Of a DNA stretch of 64,000 nucleotides, positions 41,414 through 49,386 are shown piece by piece. Origin of the DNA: Kribbella capetownensis (GTDB lineage: Bacteria > Actinomycetota > Actinomycetes > Propionibacteriales > Kribbellaceae); assembly GCF_004331485.1 (NCBI RefSeq), contig NZ_SJKD01000005.1, positions 310,001 through 374,000 of the forward strand, in the 5' to 3' direction. The notes below the pieces were generated by a model. That model did no database searches. It was not told the origin of the DNA and saw only the letters and a program-made list of their open reading frames with translations. The position numbers and the translations under genes are program-made. How positions within the stretch are numbered: position 1 is the first letter of the stretch; every line of letters starts with the position of its first letter.

Positions 41414-42535
41414 TCAGCGAAAGGCTGCAATCGCTCGTGCTGCTATGCGCCGGCTGTGCTCGCTACGGTCGACGCCCCAGGACGGCCAACCGTCGTCCAG
41501 CGTCGGAGTGTGCCCGCTGCGCACAGACTCCCGATACTGGATGCAGGCAAGCCACAGCGGCTTCATACCGAGGATCCCAGGGAGCCTCTGGATCTCTTCG
41601 TCGGTGAGCTGGACGTGCTCGGAGTAGCCACGCGCGGCCGCATCGACGAGGGTCAGGTCGCCCTCTGCCGCGGTCGTCAGCAACCATGCGAGTGCGGGGA
41701 GTCGCGGACCGCGGCCAGATCCCGCCCAGCCGACGATGACCAGATCTCCCGGCGTGCCGACGGCGGACCAGGCGTGATAATTGCCATGGGTCAGAGCCTG
41801 GGGGAGTCCTTCGGCATCATCGGCGTTCTCGACACGATCACGAAGCAACTCGAATCCTTCGCGGCCCTCGGGGGCGACAGCATCCTCGACGCTGACCAGG
41901 AAGCTCATTGCGGCGGCAAGATCCTCTTTGGGTCGTCCAACGTGCAGGCCGCCGCCGGATTCGTCGGCTCCGCCGTCCCGGGCGACCGCGCCACCACCTG
42001 CGGGGAGGGAGTGCAGCCGCCCGAGCAGACTCCCGAGTTCGTGGTGTACGGCGGCTTCGCGCGTATCGGGACGTCCACCTTCGACGAACTTCGTCACGAT
42101 CACGCCGCTGCCGTTGAAGACCGACACCGGCTCCTCATGCGCCACGCGTTCGGCCGGGAAGTTGTGCCCAGCCAGGAATCGCAGGATGTCCGCGTCGCCC
42201 TCGACCCGGCTGACCTGGTCTGCCGGTGAGGAGAAGATTCGCGCAATCCAAGGCGGCCCATCCGTGCACTTGACCAGCAGTGTCGCGGGGTAGTGCCCGG
42301 GCCACGAGTCGCGAGGCCGAGTGTTGGGGTCGTCATCGATCGACGCCAACGACGTGATGCGGATCCCGTACCGCGCCTCGAGATGGGCGGTGATCGCAGC
42401 GTGCTCGAAGGGGCGAGCGTGGACGAACGGCTGCCTTCCGGCGATCTCCAGGTCGGCGCGCGCTTCGGTGTACCGCTGTCCGCTCCTGCGTGCATGTTGA
42501 CGTACTGCGCGCTTGAAACTGCCCTGCTTGGTCAT
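41414..42535 (-). CDS. APH-fold phosphotransferase with degenerate active site
   Basis: A 373-residue protein of the kinase-like phosphotransferase fold. The Brenner region reads ALTHGNYHAWSAV (family: HGDxxxxN) and the metal site reads LVIVGWAGSGRGPR (family: xxxDWxGAGRGPR). Both catalytic aspartates are therefore replaced, by Asn and Gly, while the surrounding GRGPR remains. It is either a pseudokinase or an inactive relic under selection. The start ATG has a GAGGAGG site 7 nt upstream, and the frame is intact. Confidence 0.75.
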   Translation of the reverse strand: MTKQGSFKRAVRQHARRSGQRYTEARADLEIAGRQPFVHARPFEHAAITAHLEARYGIRITSLASIDDDPNTRPRDSWPGHYPATLLVKCTDGPPWIARIFSSPADQVSRVEGDADILRFLAGHNFPAERVAHEEPVSVFNGSGVIVTKFVEGGRPDTREAAVHHELGSLLGRLHSLPAGGGAVARDGGADESGGGLHVGRPKEDLAAAMSFLVSVEDAVAPEGREGFELLRDRVENADDAEGLPQALTHGNYHAWSAVGTPGDLVIVGWAGSGRGPRLPALAWLLTTAAEGDLTLVDAAARGYSEHVQLTDEEIQRLPGILGMKPLWLACIQYRESVRSGHTPTLDDGWPSWGVDRSEHSRRIAARAIAAFR

Positions 42536-42769
42536 AGCAAGCCTCCTCGATATGTCCTCGCCCCCCAGCAGCGCGACATTCGAAACAGGCCTGGACTTGG
42601 CAGCGACCTTGAGGGCAGATTCCCCTTCGCCATCACAAAGGACCCGACTGGGGCAGACCCTCAGAGGCTCGGCGTCAGCCAACGCCGTACCTCATCCTGC
42701 TGGAGCCCCACAACCATGTCAACCGCGGTCAAAAGCCCGCTTCCGACCGGCGGCAGGGGCAGAGGACAG

Positions 42770-42815
42770 CCCGTTAGTTGACATAATGTCGCTTATCGGC
42801 GCTTAAACCAACGGG
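42770..42815. repeat. Complex inverted-repeat site
   Basis: The outer arms CCCGTTAGTT and AACCAACGGG match at 9 of 10 positions. Inside is the perfect palindrome GACATAATGTC (42780-42790), then CGCTTATCGG and CGCTTAAAC as a direct repeat of CGCTTA. The stretch is AT-rich for this genome and lies in a 302-bp gap that otherwise holds no gene. It could be a recombination site or a multi-part operator. The rest of the gap (42536-42769) shows nothing supportable. Confidence 0.45.
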
Positions 42816-42837
42816 AGTCTCCAGGTCGAACGCTCGC

Positions 42838-43572
42838 TCATTTCGTAGGAGATGCCTCAAGGGTGAAGAAGATGAACCCGATGAAGCGGGCGGGGTCGGA
42901 CTCGCTCGGGGGCAGCAGCTCGGGCGGCGTGTCCGGTGACACCGGCGGCTCGCTGATCGCAGAAATCCTGAAGCCCGCAGCGGTGAACGACTCCGACATT
43001 GCGCTCAGCGAGCGATACCAGATCGTGAGTGTTGCGGAGACGCCGTCGAAGTCGTACTCCTCCGTGTTCGGCACGGTCGCGAAGTAGTCGACCTCGGGGT
43101 ACATCACCGGCGGGATAACCGGTTGGTTCACCACCACGACCAACCGACCGCAAGGCGTCAGGACCCGGCGCAGCTCGCTCAGCGGGCCCGACCAGTCCTC
43201 GAGGTAATGCAGCACGAGCACGGCCAACGCGTCGTCGAAGGCCTCGTTGTCGTACGGAAGTGGCAGGGTCAGGTCGGCAACCTTCAGATCGGCGTCGTCT
43301 CCGAGCCGCTTCCGGGCGAGCCGGATCATCGCAGGGCTCGCGTCGAACCCGGCCACGCTTGCTCCTCGCTCCTTCAGGTCGGCGACGAGCGGCCCTGAAC
43401 CGCAGCCAGCGTCCAAGATCCGGCGCCCGGCGACGTCACCCAGCAGGTCGAGCACCGCCGGCCGGGCGTACCACCGGTTGAACAGGCCGTTCTCGTTCGC
43501 GCGCCCATACGCCTCGGCGAAGCTGTCGTAGTGGTCCGGTTGCTGCTCGGCGGTCTGCGCCTCGGAGGTCAT
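42838..43572 (-). CDS. Class I SAM-dependent methyltransferase
   Basis: A 244-residue methyltransferase: HYDSFAEAYGRANENGLFNR, motif I in RILDAGCGSGPLVADLKERG, VAGFDASPAMIRLARKRLG and LLHYLEDW-type (here VLVLHYLEDWSGPLSELRRV). It resembles ubiquinone/menaquinone-type small-molecule methyltransferases. ATG 43572 is chosen; one 26 codons upstream (43650) is open too. Confidence 0.84.
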   Translation of the reverse strand: MTSEAQTAEQQPDHYDSFAEAYGRANENGLFNRWYARPAVLDLLGDVAGRRILDAGCGSGPLVADLKERGASVAGFDASPAMIRLARKRLGDDADLKVADLTLPLPYDNEAFDDALAVLVLHYLEDWSGPLSELRRVLTPCGRLVVVVNQPVIPPVMYPEVDYFATVPNTEEYDFDGVSATLTIWYRSLSAMSESFTAAGFRISAISEPPVSPDTPPELLPPSESDPARFIGFIFFTLEASPTK

Positions 43573-43795
43573 GCCGAGCCAGTGTGCCAGGTCCGATGCA
43601 GTGCGGGCGTCGACGGCGCCGGGACAGTCCGCTGTGTCGTCAACGAGCATCGCGCCGCCGTCTCGCCGTGGAGTGTGCAGCGGACGCGATGCGGAGCCTA
43701 CTCCCGGCTGCTCAATTCCCGTCCCTGCCAGTTACAGAAAAGCCGTTCGACCGTCTGGATGTCTGAGTCACTACGGCGTGTGCGGGGCCAGTGAT

Positions 43796-44461
43796 TCAGT
43801 TGCGTTGGGCTTGGAGGATGACTAAGGGGCCGTATGCGCCGTCGGGTGGGATGCGTAGGTCTGCTACGACGTGTAGGTCGGCGTTCTCGAGAAGTTCGGT
43901 TAGTTGCTCGGGTTGCCATTGGTACGTCGTCCAGGTCACTGCGACGCCGCCGTACGCCTCGGTCCTGGTTGCGTCCTCGTCGCCGCCGTGCGTTGCGATC
44001 ATGAACTGTCCGCCGGGCACGAGTGCGTCGTGGAAGGCGGCGAGGACGTTCGGCAGGATCTCGCGTGGCAGGTTGAACAACGACCACCAGCCGAGAATCC
44101 CGCCGAACGACATCGGCTCGAGGTCGAGTTCGGTGGACGAGGCGACGGCGAAGCTGCACTCGGGGTGGAGGCGCTTGGCGTGCTCGATCATCCGCGGTGA
44201 CAGGTCGACGCCCGAGACGTCAATCCCCCGCTCCTGCAGGTATGCCGTGACAGTGCCCGGACCGCAGCCGACATCGAGCACAGGGCCAAGGCCGCGGACC
44301 GAGCCGGCGAACGCGTCGATGGATGCCTGCAGCCACGGCTGGGTACGGATGTCCCCCATCCCCGTGGTTTCCAGCAGGTCCACATAGTTGTCGGCCACTC
44401 GGTCGTACGACGCCCGCACGACCTCGAGATCCGCCGGCTGAACACTCGATGAAAGGGTCAC
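43796..44461 (-). CDS. Class I SAM-dependent methyltransferase
   Basis: A 221-residue methyltransferase with motif I GPVLDVGCGPGTVTAYLQER, VSGVDLSPRMIEHAKRLHPE and FMIATHGGDEDATRTEAYGG. RASYDRVADNYVDLLE is the usual N-terminal helix. The start is a GTG at 44461 (VTLSSSVQPADLE). It is not closely similar to its neighbour at 42838. Confidence 0.84.
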   Translation of the reverse strand: MTLSSSVQPADLEVVRASYDRVADNYVDLLETTGMGDIRTQPWLQASIDAFAGSVRGLGPVLDVGCGPGTVTAYLQERGIDVSGVDLSPRMIEHAKRLHPECSFAVASSTELDLEPMSFGGILGWWSLFNLPREILPNVLAAFHDALVPGGQFMIATHGGDEDATRTEAYGGVAVTWTTYQWQPEQLTELLENADLHVVADLRIPPDGAYGPLVILQAQRN

Positions 44462-44513
44462 CGAACCGACCCTACCGACCTGTACCCCCAAGAACCGCGT
44501 CCAGCGACAGCCC

Positions 44514-44756
44514 TCACGACCTCCAAGTATTGCAAGGGCGAACACATTCGGGTCTGGTGAAGCCCCCCGGCAGCCCGCGGCCCACCAACTCGAGCGTCTC
44601 CCCCAGATCCAGGCTCCCAGTATCGTCCTGTCCGGACCCGAGCGAACCAACCAGCCAGACACCGTCGGCCTGCAGCGTCGGCACGGTCTCCGCTAACCAT
44701 CGCGCCCGCCCTCTGGCAAACGCCGCCGCCATGCTCCGTGCCTCGTCGCGTGTCAC
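44514..44756 (-). pseudogene. Truncated nucleotidyltransferase
   Basis: From a GTG at 44756 the frame gives VTRDEARSMAAAFARGRARW and then VWLVGSLGSGQDDTGSLDLG, matching the pol-beta nucleotidyltransferase core GSxxxG...SDLD. The rest of the domain is missing: after SLDLGETLELVG the sequence becomes unrelated and stops. About 80 residues remain of a protein that normally has 200 or more. Confidence 0.5.
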
Positions 44757-44794
44757 GCGTCGGACGCTACCCGGCCTGCCGGTCAAGGCGTCGG

Positions 44795-45319
44795 CTAGGC
44801 CGCGGGTACGTCGAAGACCGACCAGCAGATGGCGTTTCGTCGGTGCTGGTCGTCGAGGACGAGGGCGCGGATCGCCTTAGGGAGTTGAGCGCGCTGCCAC
44901 TGGCACTCGGATCGACGTACCGCCTCGGCCTCTTCCCTATCCGCGGCAGCGACTGCGGCTTTGATCGCGTAGGCGGCCGCGCCCAGGTCGTGCTCGGCAA
45001 CGTGAGCGACCGCTCCGGCCTGGCCGGCTGCGTACGCGGCGTGCCGTGCAGCTCCAGTCAGGTCTCTCGCCGCGCCCATCGCGTGGCCGCCAGCTGCGCG
45101 AGCCTCCATCATCTTGACCTCGCCACGCACCCAGGCACGGGCGTGCTCGATCGCCTGACGCGGCCGGGGATCGTCCGGCCGAACCGACTCGAACAGGGGT
45201 AGGACATGCTCCGCGCACGTGGCCGCCCACAGAGCCAGGAGGTGGTGATCCGAGTCGGTGAGCGTCCCACCGCGGCGGATCGTCACGAGGCGCGGATCTC
45301 GGACCTTCGGAAGGATCAT
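44795..45319 (-). CDS. Putative immunity protein (Imm-like), orphan
   Basis: A 174-residue helical, Ala/Arg/His-rich protein matching actinobacterial proteins annotated as putative immunity protein: LTDSDHHLLALWAATCAEHV, RPRQAIEHARAWVRGEVKMM and AAGGHAMGAARDLTGAARHA are typical. The start ATG follows GGAGGTG. Immunity proteins normally lie beside a polymorphic toxin, but none is visible here. Whether it protects against an outside toxin or serves another role is open. Confidence 0.6.
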   Translation of the reverse strand: MILPKVRDPRLVTIRRGGTLTDSDHHLLALWAATCAEHVLPLFESVRPDDPRPRQAIEHARAWVRGEVKMMEARAAGGHAMGAARDLTGAARHAAYAAGQAGAVAHVAEHDLGAAAYAIKAAVAAADREEAEAVRRSECQWQRAQLPKAIRALVLDDQHRRNAICWSVFDVPAA

Positions 45320-45356
45320 GGTCAACACACCTCCGTACAAGATTCTTGGATTGAGG

Positions 45357-45383
45357 TGTCGATTTCCGGGATCGCTGTTCGTC
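45357..45383 (+). promoter_or_regulatory. ECF42-type promoter of the DGPF-sigma operon
   Basis: TGTCGA (45357-45362), a 17-base spacer and CGTC (45380-45383) lie about 50 nt upstream of the DGPF gene start. As I recall, ECF42 sigma factors recognise TGTCGA at -35 and CGA/TC at -10, which this matches exactly. It implies autoregulation of the downstream pair. Confidence 0.65.
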
Positions 45384-45433
45384 TTACTGCGACGATTCGG
45401 TATGACGAATCCGGTCATCGGAGGAGCTAGGCA

Positions 45434-45781
45434 ATGAAGTACATCATGTTGATCTACCAAGGCGACGCACTCGAGCAGCAGGCCGCGCTGCCCGAGGACG
45501 AGCAGAAGCAGGTCTACGCCGACTACCAGGGGATCAATGAGACGCCGGGCGTCACGCCCGGGCTGCCGATGGGCCGACCCGAGAACGCGACCACTGTGCG
45601 CGTCGAGGCCGGCAAGACCCTGACCACCGACGGTCCGTTCGTCGGGATGAAGGAGTCGGTCGGCAGCTGGTTCATCCTGGAGGCCGACAACCTGGACGCG
45701 GCGATCGAGCTGGCCGCCCGCGTACCGGCGGCACGCTACGGTGGCGCGGTCGAGATCCGCCCTTCGGAGGTGTATTGGTAG
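45434..45781 (+). CDS. DGPF/YCII-domain protein (ECF42 partner)
   Basis: A 115-residue small ferredoxin-like YCII protein. KYIMLIYQGDAL is the family start and TTDGPFVGMKESVGSWFILE contains the naming DGPF motif. Such genes are the typical targets of ECF42 sigma factors. GGAGGAG precedes the ATG by about 8 nt. The TAG overlaps the TTG start of the sigma factor gene by 7 bp, so the two are translationally coupled. Its biochemical role is unknown. Confidence 0.9.
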   Translation: MKYIMLIYQGDALEQQAALPEDEQKQVYADYQGINETPGVTPGLPMGRPENATTVRVEAGKTLTTDGPFVGMKESVGSWFILEADNLDAAIELAARVPAARYGGAVEIRPSEVYW

Positions 45782-46992
45782 CCACGCTGGAGCAGGTCTT
45801 CCGCGAGGAATGGGGTCGCGTGCTGGCGACTCTGATCGGCATCGTCGGCGACTTCGACCTTGCCGAGGAGGCGGCGGCAGAGGCGTTCGCCATTGCCGCC
45901 GCCCGCTGGCCCAGCGACGGCATCCCCAGCAACCCGCGTGCCTGGCTGATGACGACAGCTCGCAACCGAGCCACCGATCGCATCCGCCGCGACCAGGCCC
46001 TGGCGTCGAAGCTCGGTCTGCTCGTCACGTCCGATCCTGGTGAGGTGCCGATGGACACCGAGACGTTCCCCGACGAGCGGCTGGAGCTCATCTTCACCTG
46101 CTGCCACCCGGCGCTGGCGATCGAGGCGCAGGTCGCGCTCACCCTGCGCACGCTCGGTGGTCTGACCACAGACGAGATCGCCCGCGCGTTCCTGGTGCCG
46201 GAGCGGACGATGGCGCAGCGGCTGGTGCGGGCCAAGCGCAAGATCAAAGCGGCGCGAATCCCGTTCCGCGTGCCTCCATCACACCTGCTGCCCGAGCGAC
46301 TCGACGCCGTACTGGCCGTCGTGTACCTGATCTTCAACGAGGGGTACGGCGGCCGCGACGACCTCGCGTCCGAGGCGATCTGGCTGGGCCGGGCACTCAC
46401 CGAAGTACTGCCGGACGAACCCGAAGTCCACGGATTGCTGGCGATGATGCTCCTGAACGACTCCCGCAGCGAGGCGCGATTCAGCGGCGGCGAGTTGGTC
46501 CTGCTCGCCGATCAGGACCGATCGCGATGGAACACCGAACAGATCGCGGCGGGACGGGCCGAGCTCGACACCGCGATCGCTCTCGGCGGCCACGGGTCCT
46601 ACGTACTCCAGGCCGCAATCGCCTCACTGCATGCGGAAACGCCCAATGACTGGGCACAGCTAGCGGCGCTGTACGGCGAGCTGTATCACCTGACCGGCTC
46701 CCCCGTCGTCGAGCTGAACCGCGCCATCGCCATCGCCGAAACCGAAGGCGCCGAGGCCGGCCTGCGCATCGTCGACGGACTCGGCCTGCATGACTTCCGC
46801 TACCTGCACTCGACCAGAGCCGAGCTCCTGCGACGCCTCGGCCGCATCGACGAGGCGCGCGACACCTACCTGCGTGCCAGGGAACTCACCGAAGACGGCC
46901 CCGAACGCCGCTTCCTGGAACGCCGGCTCACCGAACTGGCAGCCACCACGATTCCCCACGGGACGGGCTCTTCATCAGGCTCGGACACCTGA
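45775..46992 (+). CDS. ECF sigma factor, ECF42 type
   Basis: A 405-residue sigma factor: sigma-2 FDLAEEAAAEAFAIAAARWP, the IFTCCHPALAIEAQVALTLR link, sigma-4 GLTTDEIARAFLVPERTMAQ and the TPR-like C-terminal extension with VYLIFNEGYG and ELNRAIAIAETEGAEAGL. It starts with TTG at 45775, overlapping the DGPF stop; GGAGG lies 4 nt before it. This is a complete ECF42 module with its DGPF partner and promoter. It is a paralogue of the sigma factor at 37628-38854. Confidence 0.92.
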   Translation: MVATLEQVFREEWGRVLATLIGIVGDFDLAEEAAAEAFAIAAARWPSDGIPSNPRAWLMTTARNRATDRIRRDQALASKLGLLVTSDPGEVPMDTETFPDERLELIFTCCHPALAIEAQVALTLRTLGGLTTDEIARAFLVPERTMAQRLVRAKRKIKAARIPFRVPPSHLLPERLDAVLAVVYLIFNEGYGGRDDLASEAIWLGRALTEVLPDEPEVHGLLAMMLLNDSRSEARFSGGELVLLADQDRSRWNTEQIAAGRAELDTAIALGGHGSYVLQAAIASLHAETPNDWAQLAALYGELYHLTGSPVVELNRAIAIAETEGAEAGLRIVDGLGLHDFRYLHSTRAELLRRLGRIDEARDTYLRARELTEDGPERRFLERRLTELAATTIPHGTGSSSGSDT

Positions 46993-47585
46993 TCGATCCG
47001 CAGTCCGGCTGCGATGAAGGCGTTCAGAAAATCTGCCAGTGACAGGTGTCGCATGCCACCGACCTTGGTCCTGATGCCGTCGGTCCCCCACCACGGAGCC
47101 GATAGATGGCGTCGAGCCTCGCGGTAGGTGGTGTGCACGAGCCGACTGCCGTCCGCGCATGCCTCTACATGCGGACCGTTGAAGCACGGATGCACGCCGT
47201 AGAAGAGGAATCGGCCCCCAGGCTCCAGCACGCGCGCCACCTCGGACAGCATCTGGTCGAAGTGTTCGACATCGGTCGAGGTCCAGGAACTGACAGCCAG
47301 CGGTACGACGGACGACCTGATCGGCAACCGTTCGACATCGCCCTGCACCAAGCGATTCGACCGCCGGCGCGCTAGCCGTAGCTGATCGGTCGAGAGCTCA
47401 ACACCGACAGGCGTCCAGCCGAACTCCGCAATCACAGCCAGATCCCGACCCGTCCCGGAGCCGATGTCCAGGCAGAGTCCTTGACCGGTAGGCAGGTTGG
47501 CTCGCAGTACGTCGTGCCGATGCGGAGCCGTGTCCAGCTGCGCGTCGTACCAGTCGGCGACTCCGTCGTACCGGGCTTTCGCCAT
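46866..47585 (-). CDS. Class I SAM-dependent methyltransferase
   Basis: A 239-residue methyltransferase: YDGVADWYDAQLD, motif I in CLDIGSGTGRDLAVIAEFGW, and DQMLSEVARVLEPGGRFLFY. The normal family end appears near VPWGIVVAAS; the following 22 residues (SSVSRRSRKRRSGPSSV...) are encoded on the antisense of the sigma factor gene's end, a 127-bp tail overlap. Its start overlaps the monooxygenase stop as TGATG, placing it last in a four-gene operon. Confidence 0.84.
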   Translation of the reverse strand: MAKARYDGVADWYDAQLDTAPHRHDVLRANLPTGQGLCLDIGSGTGRDLAVIAEFGWTPVGVELSTDQLRLARRRSNRLVQGDVERLPIRSSVVPLAVSSWTSTDVEHFDQMLSEVARVLEPGGRFLFYGVHPCFNGPHVEACADGSRLVHTTYREARRHLSAPWWGTDGIRTKVGGMRHLSLADFLNAFIAAGLRIDQVSEPDEEPVPWGIVVAASSVSRRSRKRRSGPSSVSSLARR

Positions 47586-47929
47586 CAGGCCAACGGCGGA
47601 AAGGTCTTGGTGCCCGGCATGTTCTCGGCGAACGCCTGGAGCTCCGGTGAGATGTCGCCATGCAACTGCATCGCCGTCAACTCGCCGAGCTCGAAGGCCC
47701 GCTTCAGGAGTTCGTCGCAGTGCGCGTTGTGGGCGAAGGCTGCGTCGCTGTCGACGTACTCCTCGATCACAACGAAGCTGTCCGGGTCAGCGTCCTGATA
47801 CCAGTCGTACCTGAGCGTCCCAGGCTCGTCCCGAGTCGCCGCAGCCAGCGCCTTGGCAGCCTGAATGAACTCTTCTCGCCGCCCTTCCCGAGCAGTGAAC
47901 TCAACGCGCGAAGTGAGCGTCATCATCAA
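47585..47929 (-). CDS. Antibiotic biosynthesis monooxygenase (ABM) domain protein
   Basis: A 114-residue dimeric ferredoxin-like protein of the quinol monooxygenase YgiN type: TSRVEFTAREGRREEFIQAA, RYDWYQDADPDSFVVIEEYV, DSDAAFAHNAHCDELLKRAF. It probably oxidises or detoxifies a quinol or small aromatic without cofactor. The start overlaps the serine hydrolase gene by 29 bp. Confidence 0.86.
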   Translation of the reverse strand: MMMTLTSRVEFTAREGRREEFIQAAKALAAATRDEPGTLRYDWYQDADPDSFVVIEEYVDSDAAFAHNAHCDELLKRAFELGELTAMQLHGDISPELQAFAENMPGTKTFPPLA

Positions 47930-48971
47930 TCCTTTCCGTCAGAACAGCGAGGTCGTCGTACAGAGCATCGATTAGATCCGGCAGGCGCCGAGCTTGAGTG
48001 TCCGCATCGGCCATCCCGTTCCAGTACACGGCAACGACCAGGTGCGCGGACGGGTCCGCGAGGGCGAGGCTCCAAGTTCGCCCGCCGTGGCCGAAGCTGC
48101 GAGCCGACGCACGAGTCCCGTAGCCGTGCGCCGGGTTGGACGAACCGAGCATGAACCCCAGTCCGCGGTCGACCGTCTCCTGCAAGTACTCGTCCCACCC
48201 GCCGCTCACCTCGTGGGCCGTCATCGCCTCGAGAGTTGGCGCAGAAAGTAGGCGCTCGTCGAGAAGGGCCTCGTAGAAGTGGCCGAGTTGGGCGATCGGG
48301 CCGTGTCCTCCGCCGGTCGGGCGGGCCCAGGTGACCCAGGCTTCTGTGCCGGACGGCGCGAAGCCCGCGATGACGGCAATCCGGTCCCGGTTCACCTGGT
48401 ACGTGTCGGCTGACATTCCGATCCAGCAATCGCGCATTCCGGCCGGCTGGAAGATCTCGCTGCGGACGAACTCCGAGAACGGCCGGCCGCTGACTCTGGA
48501 TACCAGTTCAGCGACGATCCACATCGCGACCGAGTTGTAGGCGTTGCGTTTGCCTGGGATCCAGCCGTCCACCAACGGCGCCGCGCAGATGTCGGTCACC
48601 ATCTCGTCCGGCGGCGCGATGCCGGTGATCGTGCTGGTCAGACCGCCTGTATGCGTCAGCAGGTGCCGGATCGTGACGGCCTGTTTGCCCGCGGCGGCGA
48701 ACTCTGGGATGTGGAGACAGACAGGATCGTCCAGGTCGAGCAAGCCTCGCTGCCACAAGAGTCCGATCGCCACCGACGGGACTGGTTTGGTGGCGGAGGC
48801 CCACTCGACGATGGTCGAGGTCGTCATCGGTACGCCGGGGCGTGCTTCGCCGACGGCCAGGTCTACACGCACCTGTCCTTGCACCGAGGCGTACACCTGC
48901 GCACCGGTGTGCCAGCCCAGGTCCATGCCGTGCTGTATCTGGGCAAGTGTGCGCACCGGAATGTCAGACAC
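47901..48971 (-). CDS. Serine hydrolase (beta-lactamase / esterase class C fold)
   Basis: A 356-residue serine hydrolase. The active-site tetrad SATK (Ser59, Lys62) lies in EWASATKPVPSV and the second site is RNAYNSVAMW (YxN). LLTHTGGLTSTITG and the late FGHGGRTWSLALADP (HGG, third motif) complete the fold. There is no signal peptide, so it is an intracellular esterase or peptidase-like enzyme, not a secreted beta-lactamase. The GTG start overlaps the tautomerase stop. Confidence 0.85.
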   Translation of the reverse strand: MSDIPVRTLAQIQHGMDLGWHTGAQVYASVQGQVRVDLAVGEARPGVPMTTSTIVEWASATKPVPSVAIGLLWQRGLLDLDDPVCLHIPEFAAAGKQAVTIRHLLTHTGGLTSTITGIAPPDEMVTDICAAPLVDGWIPGKRNAYNSVAMWIVAELVSRVSGRPFSEFVRSEIFQPAGMRDCWIGMSADTYQVNRDRIAVIAGFAPSGTEAWVTWARPTGGGHGPIAQLGHFYEALLDERLLSAPTLEAMTAHEVSGGWDEYLQETVDRGLGFMLGSSNPAHGYGTRASARSFGHGGRTWSLALADPSAHLVVAVYWNGMADADTQARRLPDLIDALYDDLAVLTERIDDDAHFAR

Positions 48972-49359
48972 GTACTTCGAAGCCGAGGTCGACGTCGGAG
49001 GCTGCTTGGCCGCCGCGGATGCCCCAGTTCTCTGCCGTGCTTTCTCTGAGGGTGATGAGAACGTGGTCGTCGGGGATGCCGAGTCGCGCGAGGCGGTTGA
49101 CGATCTCGGCGTACAGGTTGCGCTTGGCGTGGACCGAGCGGCCGGCGAAGCAGTCGATCGTGACCAGGGTGAAGAACTCGGGCTGGGTCCGGTTCGGCGA
49201 GCAGGCGAATCGGTGCGGCTCGTGCGCGACCAGACGGATGTTCTTGTCCTCCGGCGGGATGCGGAAGGCCGCCACCAATGCGTCATGGATCGCGTCCATG
49301 ATCGCGACCTCCTCGGCCTCGGAGTACCGGCGGCGAACCTCGACGAGTGCGGTGGGCAT
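48964..49359 (-). CDS. Tautomerase-family protein
   Basis: A 131-residue 4-oxalocrotonate tautomerase-like protein: MPTALVEVRRRYS, with Pro right after the start Met as catalytic base. It has two beta-alpha-beta units (IPDDHVLITLRESTAENWGI). Members isomerise enol and keto acids. AAAGGATTC precedes the ATG. It is first in the overlapping operon tautomerase, serine hydrolase, monooxygenase, methyltransferase. Confidence 0.85.
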   Translation of the reverse strand: MPTALVEVRRRYSEAEEVAIMDAIHDALVAAFRIPPEDKNIRLVAHEPHRFACSPNRTQPEFFTLVTIDCFAGRSVHAKRNLYAEIVNRLARLGIPDDHVLITLRESTAENWGIRGGQAASDVDLGFEVRV

Positions 49360-49386
49360 GACGCGAATCCTTTCATCCAGCAAGAG

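Noticed and set aside
42778..42807. TTGACA as a -35 box of a housekeeping promoter
   Set aside because: No acceptable -10 element follows at 16-18 bp and the direction faces the end of a methyltransferase gene.
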